DNA of 64,000 nt from Ichthyophis bannanicus (GCA_033557465.1 CM066037.1:517630686-517694685); one strand, 5' to 3'; shown: positions 28,762 to 39,869, counted from the first letter of the stretch. Notes: generated by a model from the sequence alone, not told the origin. Numbers and translations are program-made.

Positions 28762-30405
28762 GAGAGCAAAGGTTTTCCTAGTGGATTGTATCCTAGAGGC
28801 TAGGACAACCTCCTCAACTTCCTGAGGTAGGCCCCAGGGAGCCAAAACTACCCTTGCAAAACTCCAGGCCATCAAATTGAGAACTTTGAGATTGGGGTGC
28901 AGAAGGGAACCCTGATCCTGAGAGAGAAGGTCGGGTTGCAACCCCAGAGTCATTGGGGGATCCACCGCCAGCTGAAGTAGAAGTGGAAACCAAGGCTGTC
29001 TCGGCCACCTGGGAGCCACCAGCAGGACCGAGGCCTTGTCCTGAAGGATCTTGAAGAGAGTTTGGGCCACCAAGGGCGTGGGAGGAAACGCATACAGGAG
29101 GCCCTGAGACCATGGAATCAGAAAAGCATCTGCTGCTATCCGCAGAGGATGTGGTTGCCTGGAGCAGAACTTTGGCAGTTGCTTGTTCAGTGGACTGGCA
29201 AACAGATCTATCCAAGGGAGACCCCATTTCAGGAAGATCTTCTGAACTACCAAGGGATGCACCTGCCACTCGTGGGGCTGCAAAATTCTGCTCAAGCGGT
29301 CGGCCAGGTAGTTCTCCTGGCCTGGAAGGTGCACAGCCCTGAGGAGCATGTTGTGCTTGAGGGCAAATGAACAAAGGTCCTGAGCCTCCCGACAAAGAAG
29401 CCTGGACACAGTCCTGCCCTGTTTGTTCACATAAAACATGGCTACCTGGTTGTCTGTCTGAACCAGGACAGATAGATGTGCCAGGGTAGGAGAAAAAGCT
29501 TGAGGCTCTTCCTCGGGGTCCGCCGGAATAGCCAACGCGGTGGCCATATCCCAGACAAACTCCGAGAACCGGGTGTCCTCCGGAAGGGATCTACTCTGGG
29601 GCTCAGACTGCGGTGAGTCCGACGGGACGCACCGAGTCCTGAATGTGTCGGGGGACTCCTCATCCTCCGTCTCCCAGGCAGACTCGTCCGACGAGGAGTC
29701 AGGATCCGACCCCGCGGGGCCCTGGAGCACCCGCCCCGACGCCGGAGGCACCGGCGTCGACGCCCTCAGTCCCGAACGGGAGGTCGAGGGAGACCGCGAC
29801 CAAGGTCGACTTCGAGCCATGATGGACTCGAGTATCGGCTCGGTCTCCGGGGTCGACTTCGATGTCGATGTCCCAGTGGTCGGGGCAGATGCGCCAGACA
29901 GGCTGGCCATCAGTGCCCACTGCTGCTCCATGAAGGCAGACAGTCTGCTCTCCAAGGCTGTCATCCTGAGACTCAGCTCGGGAGACGCAGCAGCCACCGA
30001 CTCGGGCCCCGGCGGCACCGGGCCCGACGTCGACTCTCTGGGAGGAGAGTCCTCGAGGACCACAGGGCTTACGTGTCCAACAGACTCCGGCTCCACGTGA
30101 GGAACTTTGGCAGGCTTCTCTTGTTCCACGGGCCCGGGGCGACGGTCGGGGGTCTTAGACCTGGCACTCGAGGAGCCAGGGACCTCCTCTGACGACGCCC
30201 TCAGGAGCCCCTTCTTCCTCTTGCGTTCCCGGTCGGGGGACCCCCTGTCTGAGGAGCTTCGATGGCGCTCAGGACTCGAATCCCGAGATGTCAAGGCCTC
30301 AGACGAGGTCCGGGCCCGGCCCGAGGCTGAGTCCGAGAAAAGCTTTTCTTTCTGCTGCTGGTGACTTCGCAGTGCCTTGGAAGACATCTTCCCACATGGT
30401 ATCAC
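28747..30405 (-). CDS. DIRS-5 gag-RNase H fusion frame leading into the recombinase
   Basis: One uninterrupted minus-strand frame of about 553 codons from 30405 to the L1 target site. The first half is gag (Ser/Arg/Pro-rich, then LRMTALESRLSAFMEQQWAL and the acidic SDPDSSSDESAWETEDEESP). After LAIPADPEEEPQ it switches in frame to RNase H (VLVQTDNQVAMFYVNKQGRT, LPGQENYLADRLSRILQPHE, DLFASPLNKQLPKFCSRQP, WSQGLLYAFPP). It then runs without a stop into the recombinase N-terminus (IQSTRKTFALKWKRF). The gag C-terminus, RT palm and RNase H DAS motif are deleted. The Cys/His cluster (MASSGFKKCDQCKKLMSLTD, start 30517) is in another frame, one indel upstream near 30400. The fused product cannot reverse transcribe. 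Confidence 0.8.
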
Positions 30406-30517
30406 ACGTCTTAGGGTTGTGATCAGGACCGAGGCACCGAAGGCAGCAGTCGTGTGTGTCGGTGAGAGACATCAACTTCTTACACTGATCACACTTCTTG
30501 AAACCGCTGGAAGCCAT
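30400..30517 (-). pseudogene. DIRS-5 gag N-terminal Cys/His cluster, frameshifted
   Basis: From ATG 30517 the minus strand reads MASSGFKKCDQCKKLMSLTD, then THDCCLRCLGPDHNPKTC, matching DIRS-1 and DIRS-4. A one-base indel near 30400 separates it from the main gag frame beginning about 30405. Confidence 0.75.
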
Positions 30518-30774
30518 CGGGGAAAAAAAAGAGTCCCCGCGAGGTCAAAGGACCTGCCTTACAGGGAAAAATCAAAAAAGGGCGCAAACGCCAGCCACGA
30601 AGGGCAAAAACCGAAAAAGAAGAATCGGGCTCGATACCGGTGTACCGAACCCGGCGGGAGGGAAACCGGCGTCAAACCAGGAAGAAAAAATAGCGAGAAT
30701 CGCCGAAAAATCAAACTTTTATCCGGGATGACAGGACGCACGTCCGGTGGGCTTCTCGGAAAAAGAGAGAATGA

Positions 30775-30930
30775 GGTAAGATGGCACCTTTAGGCGGGAA
30801 GGGAACCGCGCATGCGTGCGTGCATTCCCAAAGGCTTTCATAGAAAGCTGGAGAAATGCTCTGCTGGGGCTTCATCGGCGTCGATGACACCCATATGTGA
30901 GGACTGACTTCCTGCTTGGTCCTGGAGAAA
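30775..30930 (-). repeat. 5' inverted terminal repeat of DIRS-5
   Basis: Complement of 25774-25960. It ends 'ttggtcctggagaaa'. Confidence 0.9.
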
Positions 30931-31049
30931 GAGTGCACTCTTTTTATTTGAAGATAAAAAAGGAGGGTTTTCTATGAGAGAGGGAAAGTTCCCTCTCAAG
31001 GCAAACGATCCAACATAAATAATAGTCTCTTTAGGGTATCTGTGAATGG

Positions 31050-33307
31050 ACATTATTTATTATTTTATTTATTTCATTAACATTTCTTATATACTGCGCT
31101 CTTTGTCATCAGTGCGGTTTACATTGAACCAAATAACACTTAGTCAATTACATTAGACCATCATCTACATAGAACAGGGATTTAACATGGAGGTAACTCG
31201 GGGGAAACTATTTACATTCTTAGTACATTACAAACTATTTACATTCTTAGTACAATATATTTAGGTCTCAATTCGCTGTAGTTTTTAGTCTCATATCACT
31301 GCAGTTTGGTGTTGGGAGGTTGGGGATGGGTGTGTGTGGGGGGGGGGAATATCCCATTGTGTAAAATACAAGAGAAAAAGGTGGTGTTTAAGGGCTTTTC
31401 TGAACAGTCTAAGATCCTTGATTGCTCTAATGGTGGGAGGGAGCTTGTTCCAACATCTGGGAGCGTAGTTCAGGAATGCCCTATTGATGGTGGTCTGGCT
31501 GAACTTCGTGGATTCGCTTGGAATGAGTAGCATTGTCTGCAGCCGGTGGTCTCCTAGGTCTGTTGTTTGCAGTGTGGATGATGAGGTCGGAGATAGATGC
31601 AGGTGAGATTTGGTTGAAGGCCTTGAAGGTAGTAAGGAGGGCCTTGAATAGGATTCTGGAGCATACTGGGAGCCAGTGAAGTTCTTTTAGGATGGGGGAG
31701 ATGTGGTCATTCCTTGAGACTCCACAAAGTACGCAGGCTGCTGCGTTCATGGCTAACTGTAGAGGGTTGAGGGTGCTCTTTGGGAGACCATGAAGTATTA
31801 TATTGGCATAATCGAAGTGTGGTGTGACTAGCGCTTGGAAGATGGTGCGGAAGTCACCGGGTTCAATCATAGGTCTCAAGTACCAGAGGGTTTTGACCTT
31901 GAAATAGATAGCTTTTACGGTGCGTTTTATGTGTTCCTTGAAGTCCAACTGTTTATCCAATACGACCCCAAGATAACGTATATTGGATTTGACTAGGAGT
32001 TCTGCGTCTCTGACTTTTAATGTTGGTGGAGGCGAGAAACCTTTATTTCTTGTTATTATTAGGACTTCTGTTTTTTTGAAATTTATACGGAGGTTCTGAG
32101 TGAGTAGCCAATCCGTTATGGCGTTGAAGCAGTTGATTAGTACAGTGTAGTCCGGGCAAGTGACAGTTACTGGTGTAAACAGCAGTACGTCACCTGCGTA
32201 CATAAGGCAAGATATGCCGAAAGAGCGGGCAATATCACAAACTGGCTGCATATATATTGAAGAGCAGAGCCGACAGGGAGGAACCTTGGGGTACACCCTG
32301 TTTCTGCTGGAAAGGTTCGGATGTGTCATTACCAATGCGTACTTGCTGCCATCTGTATTCAAGGTAGGATTTGCACCAGTTCAATGCTTGGTCCTGGATT
32401 CCCTTCTCATGAAGCCGCCTCAGGAGATGAACATGATCTACGGAGTCGAATGCTGCTGCTATATCAAGGAAAATTAGTGCAAAGCCGTTCTTGATGCTGT
32501 CTATTCCAATGGTAAGTGTATTGGTTAATACCGTTAGAAGGGTTTCTACACCATGGGCTTCTCTGAATCCATGTTGACATGGGTCTAATGGGGAGGACGT
32601 ATCGACATGCTGCTGGATCTGTCTCTGGGTCAGCTTCTCTAGAATTTTAGCTAGTAATGGAATACTAGAGATTGGTCGGTATGAATCCTCTTTCTTCGGA
32701 TCCAGCTGGTTGTTTTTAAGTAGTGGACGAATGGATGTGTGCTTGAGAGCGTCTGGGAAGACTCCGGTTTCAAAGGAGAGCTTGGCAATGTTGGCTATGA
32801 TTGGGCTGAGTTGAGAGCGCATAGTTCTGATCCAATGGGCTGGGCAAGGATCAGTTGGAGCAGTCGTAGTGTTGATTGAGGTGATGATCTCCTCGATGGT
32901 CTTTGCTGAGGGGGGTGAGAGTTTTGTGAGTGGAAACTGCATCTGGGGGAGTCTTGGAGGGTTCCTGTGATGTTGTTGTGGTGATCTTTATTGCTTTTGA
33001 TTGAATGTAGTTCACGTATGCCTGGGGTTGGATGCTTTCTTGCTGAGGTGGGGAAGGTTGGTTGGTTAAGGATTTTACTAGGTGGAATAGGTCTCTTGGC
33101 TTATTTAGCGAGCGGTTGAGGATCTCAGCGTGAAATTCCTTCCTCTTGGCCCATGTTGATTCACGATGTTGTTTCAGATATTCTAAATAGATGATTTGGT
33201 CAGCGGTTCTATGTGTAATTCTCCATTTTCTCTCTAGTTTTCTGAGGTGGAGCAGGGAAGCTCGGAGATCAGGGGAGAACCATGGAGCAGACTGCTTTTT
33301 GTTGAAG
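31050..33307 (-). mobile_element. L2-like LINE, 5' truncated
   Basis: A minus-strand LINE containing the linker before RT, the RT domain and the C-terminus. Its tail has 'tttatttcattaacatttct', 'tatatactgcgctcttt' and 'gtgcggtttacattgaacc' (31065-31135). The endonuclease is missing: the element stops at about 33307, exactly where the foldback begins. Tails with the same 'tatactgc' and 'gtggtttaca' words occur at 35767-35990. Confidence 0.8.
31290..33306 (-). pseudogene. L2-like ORF2 remnant (RT and C-terminus)
   Basis: From about 33306 the minus strand reads a linker (SAPWFSPDLRASLLHLRKLE), then an open frame at 32235-32942 with TAPTDPCPAHWIRTMRSQLS, EDSYRPISSIPLLAKILEKL, FLDIAAAFDSVDHVHLLRRL and GVPQGSSLS. 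A frameshift near 32290 moves to the frame at 31481-32362. There the active-site box reads MYAGDVLLF, so the second position before the final aspartate is Gly rather than the usual Asp. Then come NLRINFKKTEVLIITRNK, IRYLGVVLDKQLDFKEHIKR and HWLPVCSRILFKALLTTFKA. The RCWNKLPPTIRAIKDLRLFR tail is at 31291-31450. It is inactive: endonuclease absent, frameshifted and active site changed. Confidence 0.8.
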
Positions 33308-33365
33308 GAAGTCTTTGACCTTTCTAGCTTGTATCAGGGTATAGCGGTTGTTTGAATCATAGTGC

Positions 33366-33744
33366 TTGGAAAAAGAGGTAGTTCCTCATAAGGACTCGGT
33401 GATGCAGGTGCTGGAATTTTTGCAGTATGTCCTGGACAAAGGTTTGGCCTTGAATTATTTGAGAATTCAGATGGTGGGTATAGCCTGTTATCATTATAAG
33501 ATTCCGGGTTCTCCTCTAGCAGCACATCCAGATGTAGTAAGATTCTGTTTGGGAAATGAAGCACTTGCACTTGCCATTTCGGCAGATGGCTCCTCCCTGT
33601 GACTTCAACCTGGTTCTGAAGGGAATGTATGGTGCATCCTTTGTACTCATCAGGGCAGCATCACTCAAGCTGTTGACGCTGAAGGCAGTATTTTTGGTGT
33701 CCATCTGTTCAGCCAGGAGGATTTCACATAAAAGAATCAAATAA
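33366..33744 (+). pseudogene. Inverted duplicate of the DIRS-6 recombinase fragment
   Basis: The plus strand repeats the 33885-34262 product with few changes (for example AAHPDVVRFCLGNEALALA against AAPPDVVRFCWG), plus one frame difference near 33560 that splits it into two frames. Confidence 0.75.
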
Positions 33745-33884
33745 AACAAGACCAATTAAAAAAGGAAATAATAGGAAATGGTATTTATCTGCTTTATCTC
33801 TTTGATCTGTTGAATAATCATGCCCTGACAATGCCCCAGTTTTTATACCATTTCCTATTATTTCCTTTTTTAATTGGTCTTGTT

Positions 33885-34290
33885 TTATTTGATTCTTTTA
33901 TATGAAATCCTCCTGGCTGAACAGATGGACACCAAAAATACTGCCTTCAGCGTCAACAGCTTGAGTGATGCTGCCCTGATGAGTACAAAGGATGCACCAT
34001 ACATTCCCTTCAGAACCAGGTTGAAGTCACAGGGAGGAGCCATCTGCCGAAATGGCAAGTGCAAGTGCTTCATTCCCCAACAGAATCTCACTACATCCGG
34101 AGGTGCTGCTAGAGGAGAACCCAGAATCTTATAATGATAACAGGCTATACCCACCATCTGAATTCTCAAATAATTCAAGGCCAAACCTTTGTCCAGGACA
34201 TACTGCAAAAATTCCAGCACCTGCATCACCGAGTCCTTATGAGGAACTACCTCTTTTTCCAAGCACTATGATTCAAACAACCGCTATACC
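33885..34290 (-). pseudogene. DIRS-6 recombinase fragment (expected orientation)
   Basis: A 125-codon minus-strand frame (33885-34262) with VLEFLQYVLDKGLALNYLRI, LGSPLAAPPDVVRFCWG and LLTLKAVFLVSICSARRIS. This is the core-binding and first-arginine region of a DIRS-type tyrosine recombinase. The HxxR and tyrosine parts are missing because the foldback loop follows. Confidence 0.75.
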
Positions 34291-34689
34291 CTGATACAAG
34301 CTAGAAAGGTCAAAGACTTCCTGGCTCTCAGCAGGTTTCCACTGTCTCTGAAGAATACCCCCCATGCCCTCAGCCTGGCCTTCTCAAGGGCCAAACTGTG
34401 AGTGAGGATGGAGATGAGTCTTCCATCTCAGTCAAACCCTGTGGAAAAGACCACTCTTAAGAGGTATGCACAAGGGTTCCCCCGTCAGTAACCTTATCAC
34501 AACTACATACCACGGACAACTAGCCCAATCCAAGGCCCCCAGGAGTAGCAGAGATGGATGATCTGCAATTCTTTGAACCATGTGACCTAATCAGCAGTCA
34601 TGGGAGGAACACGTACCGCAGCTTGTACTAAGGCCATGGCTGTACCAAAGTGCCTAGCCCAGTGGAATCTGTATACCTTTTGGGAACCT

Positions 34690-34790
34690 GACAGGTACAT
34701 GTGACCTGGACTGGCCACTGCTGGAAATGGGATATTGGGCTTAATAGACCCTTGGTCTGACCCAGTATGGCATATCTTATGTACTATTAG
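34690..34790 (+). repeat. CR1 3' tail fragment
   Basis: 'gacctggactggccactgct', then 'cttggtctgacccagtatgg' and 'catatcttatgt'. It is the reverse complement of the tail at 62735-62830. Confidence 0.8.
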
Positions 34791-34995
34791 GGGGAAGGCC
34801 CATTCCACGAACTCCCACTTTCCCAGACCCAACTGGTGATAGCTCAGGAAGACTGCCTGTATGTTTTCTGTCCCTTTGATATGCACTGTGGAAATCAACA
34901 GATGCTTCTCTGCCCAGCCAATGAGGTGCCTGAGCTCCTAGGCCACCTGAAGACTCTAGGTGCCCTCCTGGCAATTCACAAAAACAACTGCTGTC

Positions 34996-35413
34996 CAAGG
35001 CTGGCTCAAGGGTTTCAGCTGCCCTAGGCAGGCTCCCCCCCCCCCCCCCCCAATTATGCATCATCTCAGCTGGGGCAGTGGCGACACAGTGACACCTCCA
35101 TTATTTTTCAAAATAGAGGCATTCTGCTGCCACATCAGCACAAGGTGGACCTTAAAGCACCCACGTGTGTGTAAGGGCACCCATGGAGTGCTGCTCCTGC
35201 CCCTCCAATGTAATTTCCTGTTGGAGGAAGCAGGAGCGGCAGGCCATGAGAATGCACATTTGCATGGGTGCTTTAAGGCCTGCCACTGCTCTAAATCAGT
35301 GGCAGAAAGTGGCTGTTTTGAAAAATAATGGAGAGATCACCATGCCATGCCATCTACCTGGATATGTCACCTTAGGCAGCTGCCTAGTTTGCCTAGTGGG
35401 CATGCCAGCCCTA
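34996..35413. mobile_element. hAT-like miniature element with 8 bp target duplication
   Basis: The ends are inverted: left 'caaggctggctcaagggttt', right 'gtgggcatgccagcccta'. The inner 'gctgccctaggcag' and 'taggcagctgcctag' also pair. It is flanked by 'ctgctgtc' (34988-34995) and 'ctgccgtc' (35414-35421), an 8-base duplication with one mismatch, as expected for hAT. No transposase. It contains a long C run at 35034-35051 and interrupts RNase H of DIRS-6. Confidence 0.75.
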
Positions 35414-35766
35414 CTGCCGTCACATTGTCGGACAGAATCTTTACTGTTTGTCCTGAACCAGAGAAGCAAAAGCCAACAATGCCAGGTATATGGTACATGA
35501 TTCTAGTCTGTTGATGGACCATCTAGCTTCCACCATACTCCACAATCCTTGGGCCACCTGCCCTGACAGTGGGCTCCCCAAGCTATTAAGTTAGCATCCA
35601 TTGTGATAATAATCCATGATGGTGCCTCCAGATCCACACCCTTTGCCAAATTCCAGTCATACAGCTACCAGTCCAGATGAACACAGGTCCCCAGCTGCAA
35701 CTGCAGCCATGTCCAATAAGTTTGGGACTGAGGAGACTATATGGACAGGAGAGACCTCTGCAAAGG

Positions 35767-35990
35767 ACATTTATTTATTTAAAAGATTTAATATACTGCC
35801 ATTTGGTCCAATGGCCATCAAAGTGGTTTACAAGCAAAATACAATTAATCTGAACAGTAATTGCACATACAAACACAATAGGAAGGAAGTGAATAGCACA
35901 ACAGTTATAAACCTTTAACATCATACCTAATTCTGCAGCACAAAAGGAAAACCAGTAATAGTTATAACCACCCAGCCCAGCCACCTGTCA
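35767..35990 (-). repeat. L2-like LINE 3' tail fragment
   Basis: 'atttatttatttaaaagatt', 'tatactgccatttggtcc' and 'catcaaagtggtttacaagc' match the 3' end pattern of the LINE at 31050-31140. Confidence 0.65.
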
Positions 35991-36276
35991 CCAAGAAGCT
36001 ATAGTTCATCGAATGCTTGAAACATAAGCTAGTACTTGAGACATAAGCCCATGGGACCAAGTCCAGCATCGTCACCATGGATCCCAGAACCTAAAGATAA
36101 CCCCAGGCTCTGGGAGCACTTGCCATCAACAGCCCCCATATCTGCAACTGAAGCTTTGTAATGCAAGCTGGGACAGAAAATTTCCCTGCTGCAGCATCAA
36201 AAAGTGCCCCCAAATATTCCAGACACTGCAATGGGACTAATTTGTTCTTGCTGGAGTTGATCACCCAACCTAAGTT

Positions 36277-36903
36277 CTAGAGGAAGTTGATCACCTGAGA
36301 TGTAGTGGTTTGATTCTCCATGGACCACTTGGTTTGCACGAGCCAATCATCCAAATACAGATGACCCAGAATAATTACCTCTCTTAGCACCGCCGCTACA
36401 TCTACTACTACTCTGGCCTTGAAAAAGGTATGGGACACAATGACCAACCCAAAAGGAAGAGCTGAGATCTGGAAGTGTTGTCCCAACACCACAAAGCACT
36501 GGTAACTCAGATGGTCCATGATGGAGTGAAGGATCTCTATCCCAAAATGAGACACCTTCAATTACATGGTGACTAACCTCAGGTCCAAGATGGGACAGAA
36601 CATGCCTCCCTTCTTTGAGGCAATGCAATAAATAGAATACTGACTTATCCCTTCCTCCACTGGTGGCACAGAGGTGATGGTCCCCATAGCCTCCAACCTG
36701 TTCAATGTGAAGGGTGAGACAACTTCAAGGCATGCCCGTGCTTGAAAATGCCCAGCCCCAGTCATCTGATGGTAATGTGGCTCTACTCCTCGAAAAACCT
36801 GGAGAGCAGTCCTCCACGCTACGTGTCCAAAGGGTGGATCCACATGCCTTTTTTTGTGACCCTTGGAAAGAGGAAGGTCCCCCTGAGGTTCCTGCTTTGC
36901 CAC
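36277..36903 (-). pseudogene. DIRS-6 reverse transcriptase remnant
   Basis: The minus strand at 36562-36903 ends with SKKGGMFCPILDLRLVTM, the RT fingers/palm start. At 36277-36561 it gives LSYQCFVVLGQHFQISALPF, GLVIVSHTFFKARVVVDVAA and the active-site box HLYLDDWLVQTKW. The two parts are in different frames, and the sequence between RT and RNase H is occupied by the L2-like tail and unreadable DNA. Confidence 0.75.
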
Positions 36904-38450
36904 CTTGTTTGTTCATCCAAAAGGGCCAAGATTGATTGAAGATCCTCGATCTCTGCCCCCATACCTGTCTGCCAGAATGGAAACACCAAACTTCTGCACC
37001 ACGTCGCTTGGTCCAAAGAAAAGGAGAAAGCACAACCCTTGTCCTCCCCCTTGAGGTTTTGGATTCTAAGCGCCTTCCCCAGATTCACCAGCTCTTCTTC
37101 AAACAACAGCTGGCCCTGGAAAGGCAGCTTGTTCCAACGTGCCTTTGAAGCAGCATCCACTAATGCCAGAGCCAAAGAAAATGCCAAATGATTGCCACGC
37201 TTGCCATGCCCTCAACTAATGTCCTAATAATGTCAGATAAGGCATCTGCCACAAAGACTTTACCTACCTCCAAGCAAGCAGAGCTCCATGTGGGCTCCAA
37301 CTGCTCTGGATCCTTCTCCTGACTGGTTTGAGCCCACTGTAAGCATGCTCTGAACACATAGCTACTGCATATAGCAGCCTGCAGACCAGACTAGTCGCCT
37401 CAAAGAAATGCCTCCATCTTCCAGTCCTGGGCATCCTCAAGAGCAATACCACCCTCAATAGGGATTGTTGTCTTCTGAGTTACCACCATTACCAGTACAT
37501 CTACTCTGAGAGCTCTGAAACACTCCTTGTCCTCTTCTGGCAACAGGTAAAGTTTACCCATAGCCTTAGACACCTTCAGGCCCACGCCCGGGAATTGCCA
37601 CTCTGCCTTAACAAATCCTTAACAGCCAGGTAGAAAAAGAAGGACCTTGCTGATTTCCAGACCCCTGTAAGGATCAAGTCCTCCACTAGAATGGCATCAG
37701 ACTGACCTGAAAATTCCCCAATGGCTTCTAAGGCCTGTACAATGAATGCTGGAAGCTTCTTTCTGTGAAACAGCCTAACAACCGAGGCTGCCTCCTCTTC
37801 TCTCTCTGGATGGGGAATCTCCCTTTCCTCCAGCTTCCTGAGAGCTGAACTTTGATCCATCTCCTTGCAGGAGCCTCAAGAAACTATTTCAGAATGAGCA
37901 CTCCCAAACCACCTCCTGCGGTGCTTCATCCCCTGACCCCTGCTGAGCTCTGCCTCTGAGGCTCTATAGTCTATGGGGGAACTGAGGGAACCAATGGAGC
38001 TACACCAGGAGTGTTCACAGCCATGTGTCTACCACCTGCAGCCCCCTGCTATAGACTAAAGGCCTGAGGCACAGGAGCAAGAAGTCCAGGAAACCTGGAG
38101 CTCCCAGAGCCTTATTCCAAAGCTCTGCAGAGGGGCCACATGCCACCTTATGGAGCCATCAGGTGTCTGAGGTGGAAAGCCTGCAGTCGAGGCCCTATAT
38201 GCTATATGCACAGGCAAAATGGTGGCTGTTCCCACCAAAGCATTTCCTGGAGCTTCTGAAAGGCTTCCCCCACCTGCTCCTTTGCTGAACACAGGAGCCA
38301 CAGCATCAGAGTCAGAGATCCTGTGTGCCAATATTCCTGGTTGCTCTGAATCGTCTAGGAGCTATTACTCAGCACAGCTGCAGCAAAGGATACCTGCTAT
38401 GGTATTCATGTGTCTGCTGCTACAGGCTGCACACCTCCGGGAGCACTCTC
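36819..38450 (-). pseudogene. DIRS-6 gag remnant
   Basis: Ordered minus-strand pieces: 37576-37860 (LRKLEEREIPHPEREEEAAS, VVRLFHRKKLPAFIVQALEA), 37400-37585 (MGKLYLLPEEDKECFRALRV), 37160-37357 (QWAQTSQEKDPEQLEPTWSS, FVADALSDIIRTLVEGMASV) and 36819-37187 (ALVDAASKARWNKLPFQGQL, LFEEELVNLGKALRI). The frames are broken, and assignment rests on position between the RT remnant and the 5' terminus and on similarity of KLPFQGQLLF to the LPCTGENLFG block of DIRS-4. Confidence 0.6.
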
Positions 38451-38934
38451 CCCCAAGATCAGCCCCAACTCGCTGCTCTGCAGGATGCTACTGTGAAGAG
38501 GCTGATTCCTGGCTCAGTTTCACTCTTGAATTTCTGGTTTTAATTTTTTAAATTAACTTTATTCACAGCCAAACAGTCCTCTCTACTACAGCCCTGCAAT
38601 GGAAAGGCTCTAAGAGACAAAACCCCACAGGGAGACCCAGGGGGGACAGGAAGAGAGACCAAGAGCCTTGCTGCCCTATCAGCAATCAATCCCTAAACAA
38701 AATTAGGGGGACGCCCTGGAAGAGTGCCAGAGAAAGGAGAGGGAATGCAAAAAGAAGAAGGAAGGGAGAAAGACAATGAAGCTGTCTGTCATCGCAGCCA
38801 AGGAGAACTCCCAAATTAAACTAGACAGAACTCCTGGATAACCTTCCCTTCAAGGAGAAGATCCCAGAAGGACCATCATCCTGGGGGCCCCAAACAATTC
38901 TATTTGGTCTAGCTGGCTCCTACAGCTGCACAGG

Positions 38935-39090
38935 AATGCTACTCACCATCTGCTGGAGACAGAGAATACTGGGGACTGGCAGCTGCATGGGCACTTTATA
39001 TGGCATGATGTCATCACTTTGTGTTCTCGGTCTCCATCTTCTGGTAAGGAAGCATAGCCCACATATCTGGACCGCTAGGATGAAGAGGAA
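38935..39090 (-). repeat. 5' terminal repeat of DIRS-6
   Basis: Contains an internal pair 'accatctgctggagacagag' / 'cggtctccatcttctggta'. It ends near 'ctggaccgctaggatgaaga', like 43690-43775 of DIRS-7. Confidence 0.6.
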
Positions 39091-39869
39091 ACATTTAGCG
39101 GCTGTAATGAGCCGCTATACCTATGTGGTTTAATTTAGGACAGCCTTTTTTCTGACCTCAATTAAACTGCTTAGCTATATAGATAGCAGCTGAATATCAC
39201 TTTGAAGATTGAGCTGCATACTTAAAATTACAGTTCAGACACAGAATGGTTAACAATAAGGACAATTACCAGGCTCTTTTGCTGTTTTTTTATTGCCCTT
39301 GGTCACAGCCTACAGGGCTGGTGCCTCAGGTTTATTAGCCAGTGCCTGGTAAAAATAAACTTTTGCTTTCTGCTCCATCCAACACTTCTCCTCTCAAGCA
39401 GCAGCTTACAGAGACCAGGATGAGACTGGAGAAGACACCTACTCACCTCCTTAATCTAGTCCCACTCCTTCTGACAGATGCAGAGAATAAAACTGTCCAC
39501 ACTATCATCAAATAATAGCACAAAAAGTCCTGCATTTTACTAACAGTTTTATCTTATTAGAACTGTTGCAAATCTGTTGAAATGAATGTGGCAGAGAAAA
39601 GACTATGGACAAGTAGATGCATGGACAGACAAATCTACCAAACCTTATAGGTGACTACATAATGAATCAATGCGCCTAATTACTGGTTGGGCAAAATGTT
39701 TCTATGTATTTCCTCTCAGATTATTATTTACTGTGCAGGTCAATTTGCTGGCCTATGACTGGTTCTAGTAGGGGACACAGAAAGCATCTTGCAGTTTCTT
39801 CTTTTCCTTTTTTTTTTACTTCTGTTTCTGTTTAATCGCCATTATTTTATTTTCTAATTGTTATATGTA
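39091..39869. other. Unannotated DNA
   Basis: AT-rich, with no supported genes. Confidence 0.5.

Larger units (their letters stand above)
25774..30930 (-). mobile_element. DIRS-5, internally deleted DIRS with nested L1
   Basis: Termini (25774-25960 and 30775-30930) are inverted and match DIRS-1. The ICR is at 26045-26160. The coding part runs gag (30517 to about 29500), then RNase H, then recombinase down to 26265, with the gag C-terminus and all of the RT palm missing. A 1.53 kb L1 is inserted near the recombinase N-terminus. The copy is CpG-rich and its recombinase is otherwise intact, which suggests a fairly recent non-autonomous derivative. Confidence 0.9.
33308..34325. repeat. Foldback of about 475 bp arms carrying a DIRS recombinase piece
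   Basis: Left arm about 33308-33783 and right arm 33848-34325 are near-identical reverse complements around a 64 bp loop. The outer edges read 'aagtctttgacctttctagc' and its complement, the inner edges 'aggaaataataggaaatggt' and its complement. Each arm encodes the same recombinase piece: minus strand 33885-34262 and plus strand 33366-33744. It abuts the 5' end of the L2-like LINE on the left and DIRS-6 on the right. Confidence 0.9.
34587..35760 (-). pseudogene. DIRS-6 RNase H remnant
   Basis: The minus strand at 34800-34898 gives MISTVHIKGTENIQAVFLSY then HQLGLGKWEFVEWAF, matching the DIRS RNase H end (LPG-QNSWADRLSR then LPHEW). Upstream, 35414-35460 gives KDSVRQCD-like text that continues beyond the hAT element at 34980 (CFCELPGG in the neighbouring frame), corresponding to the HTDNQVAMFYVNKQGG block. 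It is split by the hAT-like and CR1 insertions and is not functional. Confidence 0.6.
34326..39090 (-). mobile_element. DIRS-6, decayed DIRS with several nested insertions
   Basis: A minus-strand body follows the foldback: RNase H pieces (34587-35760), RT pieces (36277-36903), gag pieces (36819-38450), a T-rich tract near 38535 and a 5' terminal repeat at about 38935-39090. The terminus ('ccatctgctggagacagaga' and 'cggtctccatcttctggtaa') resembles those of DIRS-3 and DIRS-7. Inserted within it are a CR1 tail, a hAT-like miniature element and an L2-like tail. CpG is strongly depleted, so the copy is old. Confidence 0.75.

Noticed and set aside
31306..31530. Plus-strand frame with a Gly-rich start
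   Set aside because: It is antisense to the C-terminal part of the L2-like LINE and driven by a G run.
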